From SHAN690 sp038131955 (GTDB lineage: Bacteria; Bacteroidota; Bacteroidia; Flavobacteriales_G; Salibacteraceae), in the NCBI GenBank assembly GCA_038131955.1, contig JAYPQK010000012.1:124001-188000 (forward strand): a stretch of DNA of 64,000 nt. Direction: 5' to 3'. Below, in pieces: positions 50,558 through 58,852 of the stretch (position 1 is the first letter of the stretch; each line of letters begins with the position of its first letter). Under the pieces are notes generated by a model. The model was not told where the DNA came from. It saw only the letters and a list, made by a program, of their open reading frames with translations, and did not search any database. A program made the translations under genes and the position numbers.

Positions 50558-52428
50558 TGAAAATCGTTATTGTACTCGAAGATATTGGATTTTTTCAGAA
50601 ACGACCGTAAGCCTACAATTGAAAGGGTGGCGAGTGACAAATATATGATGCCATTTACAGGTTCAAGCAAGATAAAGCTGCCAATTCCGAACAATACACT
50701 GATGATCAAAACGATCATGCATAGTGTCAACAGAAACATCCACTTCAATTCTCGATTTCTTCCTGCTGCGCTTGGCCACCATCCTATGGGTTTGACTCGA
50801 CCTTCGAAGCTTGAAATCAATTGTTGAGACGGTGGTGAGGTGATGAAAGTTGCCATGAGCCACGTTAGCGTGGTGAATCCGACCGTCACGTAATAAGGAC
50901 CGTAATTATCCGTGAATCCACTACCGAGTGCATCGTTCAAATAGAAATAGCAGAAAGCATAGCCAACTATGGGGGCTAAAGTTGCGCTGATCTCACTCCA
51001 TGCGTTGATGCGCCACCAATACCATCGTAGGATCAGTACCGCACCCAAGCCAGCTCCACATTGCATGATGAATTCCCAAACACCTGAGATGCTCGTTACC
51101 ATGGGAGTGACTGCAGCACCCAAGATCATGATGCCGACGCTAGCGATCCGACTATACATCACCAAACTCTGCTGGTTGTCGTTCGATGATAGGGGCAGGA
51201 TGAAATCATTGATCAAATAGCTCGCACCCCAATTGACCTGGGTGGAGATGGTACTCATATAGGCGGCAAAGAATGCCACGAGAAGGAGACCTACGAGACC
51301 TTTAGGGAGGTAGTCCTTCATCACGAATACAAATCCCAAGCGAGGCTCAAAATGATAACGAGCCACCTGCTCTTTTGTAGTACCTATAACGTCAGGGTGG
51401 GATTCCAAATAACTTCCTATGGACTCGTGCGAATCCAGTGCACCAAGGGAGGCCGATTGGTCCAAGGCAAATTCAGGTGAATACAAGGCAATGGCACAAA
51501 GCCCTACGACGATCCAGGGCCAGGGTCGAATACAATAGTGTCCGATCTGAAAGAGTAGGGTAGCCCAAACGGAGTCCTTCTCTGTCCGTGTACTCATAAT
51601 GCGCTGAGCTACATAACCTCCACCGCCTGGTTCCGCGCCCGGATACCAGGATGCCCACCATTGAATGGAAACGAAGGCGAGAAATGCCCCAATCGAGAGC
51701 CCGAAACCGTGGAGGTCTGAACTCGATCCTCCGATGGACGGCACGAAGTCGAATGTGCTCTCCGGTAGTCGTTCCTTCAAGTTGGCCATGCCCCCGATCT
51801 CATCGCTCTGTAGCACCAAAACTGCCAAGATGATGCACCCCACCATGGCAATCGTGAATTGTATGGTGTCTGTCACGGCTACACCTTTCAAGCCGGATAA
51901 TGCAGAGTACGAGACAGCGAGGATCATGAGACCTACCGTGGCAAGCAAAGCCTCGGTTTTACTCAGTTCAAAGAAGACCTCCAATAAGGACATCATGGCC
52001 AAATTGACCCAAGCGATGATGATCGCATTGATGAATAGTCCGAGGTAGATCGATTTGAACAGCCTTAGATAAAAGGCCGGTTTTCCTTCGTAACGAACCT
52101 GAATGAATTCGAGTTCGGTCATCACGTTGGCGCGGCGCCACAATACAGCGAAGAAGAACGTAGTAAAAGCTCCGCCGATTAGAAAAGACCACCAGAGCCA
52201 GTTCTTAGCGATGCCACCACCTGCGACCAATTCCGAAACAGCGAGCGGAGTGTCCGCAGCAAATGTTGTAGCCACCATAGAGAGCCCAGCCACGTACCAT
52301 GGCAGATTCCTTCCTCCTAAAAAGAAGTCGGTCAAACTCTTACCGGCCTCCTTTCTGAAGTAAAGGCCAATACCGATTGAGAGCAACAGGAACGCTCCAA
52401 TGATGATCCAGTCTAAAAGGCTAAGCAT
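50554..52428 (-). CDS. Sodium:solute symporter (SSS family)
   Basis: 624 residues with about 13-14 transmembrane helices. The N-terminus LDWIIIGAFLLLSIGIGLYF, FFLGGRNLPWYVAGLSMVAT and VRYEGKPAFYLRLFKSIYLG are typical of SSS carriers, as is the sodium-site region FVSIQWWASWYPGAEPGGGG. Relatives transport sugars, myo-inositol or similar solutes. A periplasmic loop at about 320-365 is rich in Ser/Glu. I use the ATG at 52428, four codons into the frame. It leads an operon with a lipoprotein and a small secreted protein. Confidence 0.92.
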   Translation of the reverse strand: MLSLLDWIIIGAFLLLSIGIGLYFRKEAGKSLTDFFLGGRNLPWYVAGLSMVATTFAADTPLAVSELVAGGGIAKNWLWWSFLIGGAFTTFFFAVLWRRANVMTELEFIQVRYEGKPAFYLRLFKSIYLGLFINAIIIAWVNLAMMSLLEVFFELSKTEALLATVGLMILAVSYSALSGLKGVAVTDTIQFTIAMVGCIILAVLVLQSDEIGGMANLKERLPESTFDFVPSIGGSSSDLHGFGLSIGAFLAFVSIQWWASWYPGAEPGGGGYVAQRIMSTRTEKDSVWATLLFQIGHYCIRPWPWIVVGLCAIALYSPEFALDQSASLGALDSHESIGSYLESHPDVIGTTKEQVARYHFEPRLGFVFVMKDYLPKGLVGLLLVAFFAAYMSTISTQVNWGASYLINDFILPLSSNDNQQSLVMYSRIASVGIMILGAAVTPMVTSISGVWEFIMQCGAGLGAVLILRWYWWRINAWSEISATLAPIVGYAFCYFYLNDALGSGFTDNYGPYYVTVGFTTLTWLMATFITSPPSQQLISSFEGRVKPIGWWPSAAGRNRELKWMFLLTLCMIVLIISVLFGIGSFILLEPVNGIIYLSLATLSIVGLRSFLKKSNIFEYNNDFQ

Positions 52429-52498
52429 GGTGCAATACAATAGTACTTCTCACGAAGTCGATTCATAGAGGCTCCATCCACGAGTTTTTAACAGGCTA

Positions 52499-52528
52499 TT
52501 GGGGGGCTGATCAACCCTAGTACATTCG
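52499..52528 (+). promoter_or_regulatory. Candidate promoter of priA
   Basis: TTG at 52499-52501, a 19-base spacer, TACATTCG at 52521-52528 (one mismatch to TAnnTTTG). Only two bases separate the box from the priA ATG at 52531, which would make the message leaderless. Confidence 0.4.
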
Positions 52529-52530
52529 CA

Positions 52531-54981
52531 ATGTTGGAATCCCCATTACATATTCAGGTCATTCTCCCTTTGGCAATAAGAGGTGCCTTTACCTACCGCG
52601 TGCCCGAAGAGATCGCTCCCGACGTGGAGGTAGGTAAGCGGGTAGTGGTACCCTTTGGTAAACGTCGGTATTACTCGGCATTGGTCTACAAGATGGGAGT
52701 CGATGTGCCCAAGGGTACTCGACCAAAGGATATATCTTACGTCATGGACGATATGCCCGTTGTGACTGATCTACAGTTCACCTTTTGGGAATGGATTTCT
52801 GACTACTACATCTCCGGGCTGGGTCCAGTTATGAATACAGCGCTGCCAAACGCGCTGAAGTTGAGTTCCAGGACTTCCGTGTCTCTGCATCCGGAGTTTG
52901 ATAGCTATGAAGAGTTCTCGGATGATGAACGAATGATCATCGCACAGCTCTCGACCCACGAGCAAATTGAGGTGAGTCAACTAGAGGCCTTGGCGAGTAA
53001 GCGCAGCATTCAACGAGCGATCTCATCCTTGTTGAAGAAAGGAGTCGTGATCAAGAGCGAAGAGATGAAGCCTCAGGCAAAGCCGAGGATGATCGGACGC
53101 ATTGAGCTATCAGCGGAATTTCGAGATGAGGAGCGACTGAATGAAACGATCGAGTCGCTGAGCAATGCCCCAAAACAGTTTGAATTGCTCATGCGCTTCT
53201 TGGAGATCACGGGCGGAGACATAGAGGCAGCGGTGAATCGAACCCTGCTCCTGCAGCGTTCCAGCGCGAGTCCGGCCATCCTTCGTTCTCTTCTTGATAA
53301 AGGAGTCTTTTCTTCCTTCGAGATACTTGCCCATGGGGAGGAATCTACCGGTGACCAAGAGGTCGTGCTAAACGCCGATCAGCGCGATGCGCTGGCGGAC
53401 CTCAAAGCGCAATTTGAAGAGAAGATTTGTGCTTTACTCTACGGAGTCACAGGCTCTGGTAAGACCATGGTTTACGCTGAGCTGATCAAGGAAATGCTAG
53501 CTCAGGGAAAGCAAATGCTCTATCTCGTGCCGGAGATCGCGTTGACGACTCAGTTGGTAGAACGCATGAAGAAGCTGGTAGGCGAGGAAGTACACGTGTA
53601 CCATTCAAGATTCACCGATAGAGAGAGACTCACCACATGGATGCGACTTCTGGATTCGGGTGGGGAAGAACTCGTCATAGGTGCTAGGTCGGCGCTCTTT
53701 TTACCGTTTCACAACCTCGGACTGATCATCGTAGATGAAGAACACGAAACTTCCTTCAAGCAACATGAGTCTGCCCCGCACTACCACGCTCGAGACGCTG
53801 CCATCTGGCTAGCCCATAAGGTAGGAGCGAAGGTGCTCATCGGTTCAGCGACACCGGCGGTGGAATCCATGTTCAGCGCTCGTCGAAATAAGTTTGGTCT
53901 GGCCGAATTGAAACGACGCTATGCAGATGTCCAGATGCCTAGCATCCACATTGTAGACATGACCAAGAGCAAGCGCGCCGATGTGATGGATGCTAGCTTC
54001 AGTGGCGAACTGGTAGAAGGTATAAAGGCCGCGCTGACACAAAAACAGCAAGTAATCCTATTTCAAAATCGCAGAGGCTATGCGCCCTACCTGATGTGCG
54101 AGTCGTGCGGATGGAGTGCCGAATGCGTGAATTGCGACGTCAACCTGACTTTCCACAAGCATTTTGAAAAGATGCTGTGCCATTACTGCGGATACAGCTA
54201 CAAACTTCCCAAGCATTGTCCACAGTGCCAGTCTGCGAAGATGAAGGTCAAAGGCTTCGGAACGGAGAAGATCGAAAGTCAACTCGAAAACATCTTTCCT
54301 GAAGCGCGGATCGCACGGATGGATTTGGATACGACTCGAAAGAAGAACGCCTTTCAAAACCTGATCACGGCTTTTGAAGAAGGATCGATCGATATTCTGG
54401 TTGGCACCCAAATGGTGACCAAAGGATTGGATTTCGAGAATGTTGGATTAGTAGGTGTGCTGAACGCGGATGGACTATGGAATCGTCCTGACTTTCGCGC
54501 CTTTGAACGGGCATTTCAGTTGTTGACCCAAGTATCAGGTCGCGCTGGACGAAAGGGGAGACGAGGTCGAGTGATGATCCAGACGTATCGGGTAAATCAT
54601 CCGGTCTTGGAATACGTGGTCAACCACAGTTACGAGGCGATGTATCAACATCAAATCGCGGAGCGGCAGCAATTTCTCTATCCCCCGTACGCCCGCATTA
54701 TCCAGTTCAAACTGATGCATCAAGACGCGAAGTTCAACCGTGAAGCCGCCCAGTTCTTCGCAGGACTTCTCCGTGAACGTTTCGAGAAAAGAGTGCTGGG
54801 GCCGGAAGAACCGCCGATCCCGAGGATAAGAGGGCGATACATTCGTCAGATCTATCTGAAACTCGAGCAGGGAGTGTCATTGGGGAAAACCCGTCAAGCG
54901 ATCTGGGAGTGCATCGATATTCTGGAAGGTCACGAAAGCTACCGGAAGGTCAAGCTTCAGGTCGACGTCGATCCGGTTTGA
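52531..54981 (+). CDS. priA: Primosomal protein N', replication restart helicase
   Basis: 816 residues. It reloads the replisome at stalled forks as a 3'-5' DNA helicase. The N-terminal 3'-DNA-binding domain (VILPLAIRGAFTYRVPEE) is followed by a winged helix, Walker A GVTGSGKTMVYAEL (about 305), VDEEHE Walker B (about 400), and two zinc sites with eight Cys at about 522-570 (CESCGWSAECVNC, CHYCGYSYKLPKHCPQC). RGYAPYL, GTQMVTKGLDFENV and QVSGRAGRKGRRGRV are the motif IV-VI region. All catalytic motifs are intact. It converges on the frameshifted lipoprotein gene with a 2-base gap. Confidence 0.96.
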   Translation: MLESPLHIQVILPLAIRGAFTYRVPEEIAPDVEVGKRVVVPFGKRRYYSALVYKMGVDVPKGTRPKDISYVMDDMPVVTDLQFTFWEWISDYYISGLGPVMNTALPNALKLSSRTSVSLHPEFDSYEEFSDDERMIIAQLSTHEQIEVSQLEALASKRSIQRAISSLLKKGVVIKSEEMKPQAKPRMIGRIELSAEFRDEERLNETIESLSNAPKQFELLMRFLEITGGDIEAAVNRTLLLQRSSASPAILRSLLDKGVFSSFEILAHGEESTGDQEVVLNADQRDALADLKAQFEEKICALLYGVTGSGKTMVYAELIKEMLAQGKQMLYLVPEIALTTQLVERMKKLVGEEVHVYHSRFTDRERLTTWMRLLDSGGEELVIGARSALFLPFHNLGLIIVDEEHETSFKQHESAPHYHARDAAIWLAHKVGAKVLIGSATPAVESMFSARRNKFGLAELKRRYADVQMPSIHIVDMTKSKRADVMDASFSGELVEGIKAALTQKQQVILFQNRRGYAPYLMCESCGWSAECVNCDVNLTFHKHFEKMLCHYCGYSYKLPKHCPQCQSAKMKVKGFGTEKIESQLENIFPEARIARMDLDTTRKKNAFQNLITAFEEGSIDILVGTQMVTKGLDFENVGLVGVLNADGLWNRPDFRAFERAFQLLTQVSGRAGRKGRRGRVMIQTYRVNHPVLEYVVNHSYEAMYQHQIAERQQFLYPPYARIIQFKLMHQDAKFNREAAQFFAGLLRERFEKRVLGPEEPPIPRIRGRYIRQIYLKLEQGVSLGKTRQAIWECIDILEGHESYRKVKLQVDVDPV

Positions 54982-54983
54982 TC

Positions 54984-55827
54984 CTAACGTCGCAAGTTGA
55001 CCTCGCGTTCTTGATTCCGTAAGGTCAGAGTAGCTTTATCATCGCACTCCCCAGTGCCATAATCCATGCGTCTGGCGTCATATCCTTCAGGAACGATCTC
55101 AATGATTCCCTGTGTGATCCAACGGCAGTTTAGCTGTGCCCGGAGTTGGTCGATGATGTTGATCTCGAAATCAATTCCTTGCCTGTTGGTTCCGGAGGCT
55201 GTCCCTGTGATCTCATAGACGTCATCCAGAATGCCGTCCCATCCCATGAATCCACCATTACCATTGGACGTGAAGAAACCGGTGTTCCTACCTTCCACCC
55301 AAGCTCTGGTTCGAGTAGAATTCCATTCGATGGTTTCACCGTCAGGATCCGTGACAACAGCATTCTTTACGATCACCTCATACTTCAAATGTCCTTCGTT
55401 GTTTTCTCCGAGATTCGCTACCGATCGTGTTCCCGCAACGCCCCAATCGTCTACAAAGTATTCTTCTGGCGTACAGATGTGAGCTTTCTTCAAAGCGCAT
55501 CCAATTTGTCAACGTATAGTGAAGTCGACCCTTTCTGATTCGTCCATCACGACCTTCACATCCATCACCAAAATCTACGGTAACGCTTAGCGGAAAAGGA
55601 TTACCTGCTGTGTCGATCGTCAGGGTGGCGCAATTGTTCCACGACGATTCGCCTTCCTCTACCGTTTCGGTGCTTCCATCGGCTTGCTCTCCGATATCAT
55701 CCCAAAGCCCTTCGGCCATAGCTTGGTTTTCAGCAGAGGACGTGAAGGCTTCGTTTTCTTCTTGGCGCTTTCCACAACTCCAAATGACTAAAGAAGCAGC
55801 AAATAGGATAAGTATATTCCGTTTCAT
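54984..55827 (-). pseudogene. Lipoprotein gene split by a +1 frameshift
   Basis: The first frame (from the ATG at 55827) gives a lipoprotein signal MKRNILILFAASLVIWSCGK and goes on to DFGDGCEGRDGRIRKGRLHY, then loses character. The second frame, shifted by one base, continues with TPEEYFVDDWGVAGTRSVAN, DGETIEWNSTRTRAWVEG, DDVYEITGTASGTNRQG and ends TLTLRNQEREVNLRR. Both parts belong to one Bacteroidota lipoprotein type of about 280 residues. The shift lies between the stop in frame 2 at 55511-55509 and about 55480, in bases containing GAAGAAAGC. Either a real inactivating indel, a sequencing error, or less likely programmed frameshifting. Confidence 0.82.
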
Positions 55828-55871
55828 GACAGGTATTTTTGTACCTATCGAAGTTCACTAATCCTTGCTGA

Positions 55872-56567
55872 TTAGCCTAGTGAATGTTCAAAAAAATTCC
55901 ATAGGCTATCGTCGGCAACAGGAGCCTCTAGGTCGATCGATTCTTTCGAAACCGGATGAACAAAGCGAACTCGTCTTGCATGCAGGCTGATGCTGCCATC
56001 AGGATTCGACCGCGGTGCACCATACTTCAGGTCGCCCTTGATCACACAACCCATATGGGCCAATTGGGCTCGGATCTGGTGATGCCTTCCTGTCTCGAGT
56101 TCAACTTCTAACAAGTGGTATCGGTCGCTACTAGCGAGCCAGCTGTAGGTCAGTATGGCGTGTTTGTGATCGGGTTTCTCGTGGTCTGAAACGTAGCTCT
56201 TGTTCTGCTTGGCATTCTTTTTCATCCAGCCCGACAATCGGCCTGACTTGGACGGTGGTTGCTGCATTACGATCGCCCAGTAGGTCTTGTCGACCTCCTT
56301 GTTGCGAAACAGGGCGTTCATCCTTTCAAGCGCCTTGCTGGTCTTGGTGAAGATCACGATGCCGCTAGTAGGTCGATCCAGTCGGTGAGGCGAGCCTAGA
56401 AATACATTGCCTGGCTTTTGGTCGCGATGCTTGATGAAGTCTTTGATCACATCGATCAAACATGGATCACCTGTCTTGTCGCCCTGAACAAGTTCACCGG
56501 CGAGTTTGTAGATGATGATCAGATGGTTGTCCTCAAAGAGGATTCTCTCTCCAATGCCTTTGCACAC
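55872..56567 (-). CDS. RluA-family RNA pseudouridine synthase, no S4 domain
   Basis: 231 residues. FEDNHLIIIYKLAGELVQGD is the usual start of the catalytic domain. SPHRLDRPTSGIVIF carries the catalytic Asp64, and LEVELETGRHHQIRAQLAHM and PRSNPDGSISLHARRVRFVH follow. The short length means the N-terminal S4 domain is absent, as in RluA/TruC-like members. rRNA or tRNA target unknown. The start is a GTG at 56567, two bases after panB, so it is probably in one transcript with it. Confidence 0.92.
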   Translation of the reverse strand: MCKGIGERILFEDNHLIIIYKLAGELVQGDKTGDPCLIDVIKDFIKHRDQKPGNVFLGSPHRLDRPTSGIVIFTKTSKALERMNALFRNKEVDKTYWAIVMQQPPSKSGRLSGWMKKNAKQNKSYVSDHEKPDHKHAILTYSWLASSDRYHLLEVELETGRHHQIRAQLAHMGCVIKGDLKYGAPRSNPDGSISLHARRVRFVHPVSKESIDLEAPVADDSLWNFFEHSLG

Positions 56568-56569
56568 GA

Positions 56570-57409
56570 CTAGTACTGTTCCTTCTCGTTCGGGAAGTCT
56601 TTGAGCTTCACGTCCGTGATGTAATTGGAGATCGCATCTACAATGACATCGTGGAGGTCGGCATACCTGCGGAGAAAGCGAGGAGAGAATTCCTTGTTGA
56701 TGCCAAGCATGTCGTGCAAGACTAGAACTTGACCATCGACTTCATTTCCCGCACCGATGCCGATGACAGGTATAGAAACTGCTCGTGCCACTTCACCCGC
56801 CAACTTGGCCGGGATTTTTTCTAGCACAATACCGAATACTCCCGTTTCTTCCAAGATCTTAGCGTCTTCGATCAATCGCTTTCTTTCTTCTTCCTCACGT
56901 GCTCTTACCGCATAGGTGCCGAATTTGTAGATCGATTGAGGCGTCAATCCCAAGTGACCCATGACCGGAATTCCGGCGGTAAGGATACGGTCGATCGACT
57001 CCTTGATCTCTCGTCCACCTTCCAACTTCACCGCATGCGCTCCGGATTCTTTCATGATTCGAATGGAAGAGGTGAGGGCCTCCTTAGAGTTTCCTTGATA
57101 GCTACCGAAGGGTAGGTCAACAACCACGAGCGAACGCTGAGTTGCCCTGATGACCGAGCTGGCGTGGTAGATCATTTGGTCCAAGGTGATCGGCAGCGTG
57201 GTTTCGTGTCCGGCCATGACGTTACTGGCCGAGTCGCCTACCAAGATCACATCGATCCCAGCGAGGTCAACTAGACGAGCAAGACTGAAGTCGTAGGCGG
57301 TGAGCATACTGATCTTTTCACCATTCTGCTTCATTTGCTGAAGCACGTTGGTGGTGATCTTTTTGTGCGAGCTGCCGATGGGGGAGAGTTGTTCGTCTAT
57401 ATGACTCAT
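56570..57409 (-). CDS. panB: 3-methyl-2-oxobutanoate hydroxymethyltransferase (pantothenate synthesis)
   Basis: 279 residues. It adds a hydroxymethyl group from methylene-tetrahydrofolate to 2-oxoisovalerate, the first committed step to pantothenate. ISMLTAYDFSLARLVDLAGI and VILVGDSASNVMAGHETTLP (metal-binding Asp) come first. VVDLPFGSYQG, AHAVKLEGGREIKE, VMGHLGLTPQSIYKFGTYAV, IVLEKIPAKLAGEVARAVSI and IGIGAGNEVDGQVLVLHDML follow in canonical order. The ~15-residue N-terminal extension is normal in this phylum. No other pan gene is adjacent. Confidence 0.96.
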   Translation of the reverse strand: MSHIDEQLSPIGSSHKKITTNVLQQMKQNGEKISMLTAYDFSLARLVDLAGIDVILVGDSASNVMAGHETTLPITLDQMIYHASSVIRATQRSLVVVDLPFGSYQGNSKEALTSSIRIMKESGAHAVKLEGGREIKESIDRILTAGIPVMGHLGLTPQSIYKFGTYAVRAREEEERKRLIEDAKILEETGVFGIVLEKIPAKLAGEVARAVSIPVIGIGAGNEVDGQVLVLHDMLGINKEFSPRFLRRYADLHDVIVDAISNYITDVKLKDFPNEKEQY

Positions 57410-57450
57410 AATGTTTTACCGTTGGTGGACTAAATCCGACCGAAAATCAA

Positions 57451-57487
57451 TTTGGTCCTCATCAAGTAATTAAGGAATGTATTTTTG
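57451..57487 (+). promoter_or_regulatory. Candidate promoter of the lipoprotein gene at 57519
   Basis: TTTG at 57451-57454 and TATTTTTG (exact TAnnTTTG) at 57480-57487. The 25-base spacer is longer than the usual 17-23, so only the -7 box is convincing. Confidence 0.35.
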
Positions 57488-57518
57488 GCCCTTTGTTACG
57501 CAAACGTAAAGGATTTTT

Positions 57519-58712
57519 ATGGTAAGGTTTAGGTTCATTTCGCTACTCTTTCTCGTGTTGACCATCGTTTCCATCGCAGGATGCGAAACAGAGATCGACA
57601 TCCTCGCTCCAAAGAGAGACATCACCGTGGTATACGGGATCCTAGAACCAAACAAAACCAAGCATTACTTCAGGATCAATCGCTCGTTCAGAGGAGAACA
57701 GGCTGCCGATTCTCTAGCGGGTGAGGCAGGTATAACTGAATACAGTGACGAAGAAATGGAAGCCTTTATAGTTGAACTTAACCCTGCGATTTCTGATAGT
57801 TCTTCAGCCATCACCCGAACGTGGAAGCTCAACTCTGAGTATGTCAAGTCTAAGGACGCCGGAATCTTTTTTAGCGACAGTAATAAGGTTTATTTCTTCG
57901 AAGCCACGCTCGATGTAACGAAGCACTATCGTTTGGTTTGTCAATTCAACCTACCGGATGAGGAGTCCAAGAAAAAGGTCGTTGCCGAAACTTCGATCAT
58001 CGGAAACCAAGCTACTTCAGGTGAAGGAATAGAGCAGGTGTCACTGTTGTCTCCACGATTGGTTGGAAGTAGCACCAACGAAGGGGATCGCGCCGAAGTA
58101 GACTTTATCGCCAACGGTGACTATCGACAATCTCAGATCGTTCGTTGGTCAGGAGTGAGTGGTGGAGTTTCCTATACCTCATATTATCGTTTCTATTATA
58201 CCGAGGTCGACAAGAACACGGATGAGCGAACCAGAGACAGCATACTCTTTACCATTGGAACCAAGCGATTCAATCCGAATTACACTGGAACGGTAGAGTA
58301 TACGATCAATCCTTCTGAATTCTACACTACGATCGCTCAAAACATAGATGATTATGACTTCGACAATGCGGACTTCGATCGCATTGCGAGTGATACGTTG
58401 CAGTATTTCTTGGAGATCGCGGATAATGAATTGGCTACCTATATAGAGGTGAATCAACCGTCAACCGAGATCCTACAGGAGCAGCCTGAGTATACCAATG
58501 TCACGAACGGCATCGGCATCTTCGCTAGCCGATTGGTTGTGAGTACTCGTGACAAAGAAGCCGAATACAAGAGTGGTCGCGTGTTCAAGAGTGCATCCTT
58601 AGAAGAGCTTCTTTACTCGAATCAGGTCAACTTGGACAAGAGTCTCAACACGAGCACGAAAGGCTTCACGCGTCCGGGTCGTTGCAATGACGACCTCAAG
58701 AGCTGTCGATAA
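57519..58712 (+). CDS. Lipoprotein of unknown function (DUF4249-like start)
   Basis: 397 residues. The lipoprotein signal ends VLTIVSIAGCETEID (Cys at about 22). The next segment, DITVVYGILEPNKTKHYFRI, is like the opening beta strand region of many Bacteroidota lipoproteins annotated DUF4249 or unnamed. A beta-rich middle (YRFYYTEVDKNTDERTRDS) and Asp/Asn-rich helix (IDDYDFDNADFDRI) follow. A short basic/Cys tail (GRCNDDLKSCR) may form a disulfide. No catalytic motif seen. It stands alone, with overlapping palindromes directly after its stop. Confidence 0.75.
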   Translation: MVRFRFISLLFLVLTIVSIAGCETEIDILAPKRDITVVYGILEPNKTKHYFRINRSFRGEQAADSLAGEAGITEYSDEEMEAFIVELNPAISDSSSAITRTWKLNSEYVKSKDAGIFFSDSNKVYFFEATLDVTKHYRLVCQFNLPDEESKKKVVAETSIIGNQATSGEGIEQVSLLSPRLVGSSTNEGDRAEVDFIANGDYRQSQIVRWSGVSGGVSYTSYYRFYYTEVDKNTDERTRDSILFTIGTKRFNPNYTGTVEYTINPSEFYTTIAQNIDDYDFDNADFDRIASDTLQYFLEIADNELATYIEVNQPSTEILQEQPEYTNVTNGIGIFASRLVVSTRDKEAEYKSGRVFKSASLEELLYSNQVNLDKSLNTSTKGFTRPGRCNDDLKSCR

Positions 58713-58737
58713 TGACATGATGTCACACAATGTGACA
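58713..58737. promoter_or_regulatory. Overlapping palindromes upstream of dnaK
   Basis: TGACATGATGTCA (58713-58725, perfect with a central G) overlaps TGTCACACAATGTGACA (58721-58737, 7-base arms, CAA spacer). They share one TGTCA half-site, giving three evenly placed half-sites. There is no T run, so it is not a normal terminator. It lies 116 bases before dnaK and is neither CIRCE nor HAIR. A dimeric regulator site is the simplest reading; the regulator is unknown. Confidence 0.5.
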
Positions 58738-58852
58738 GTTTCCTTCCCTCGTATTTGACGGAATACTGACATTCCTGCATCCTTTCCTTTGATTTTGGTG
58801 GTGGCACATGGTTTGACTTACCGGAATCAACAAAAAGAAAATTCAACACAGG

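Noticed and set aside
58721..58737. CIRCE or CRP-like site before dnaK
   Set aside because: CIRCE would be TTAGCACTC-N9-GAGTGCTAA, which is not present; the half-sites read TCACA/TGTGA in inverted order relative to a CRP site.
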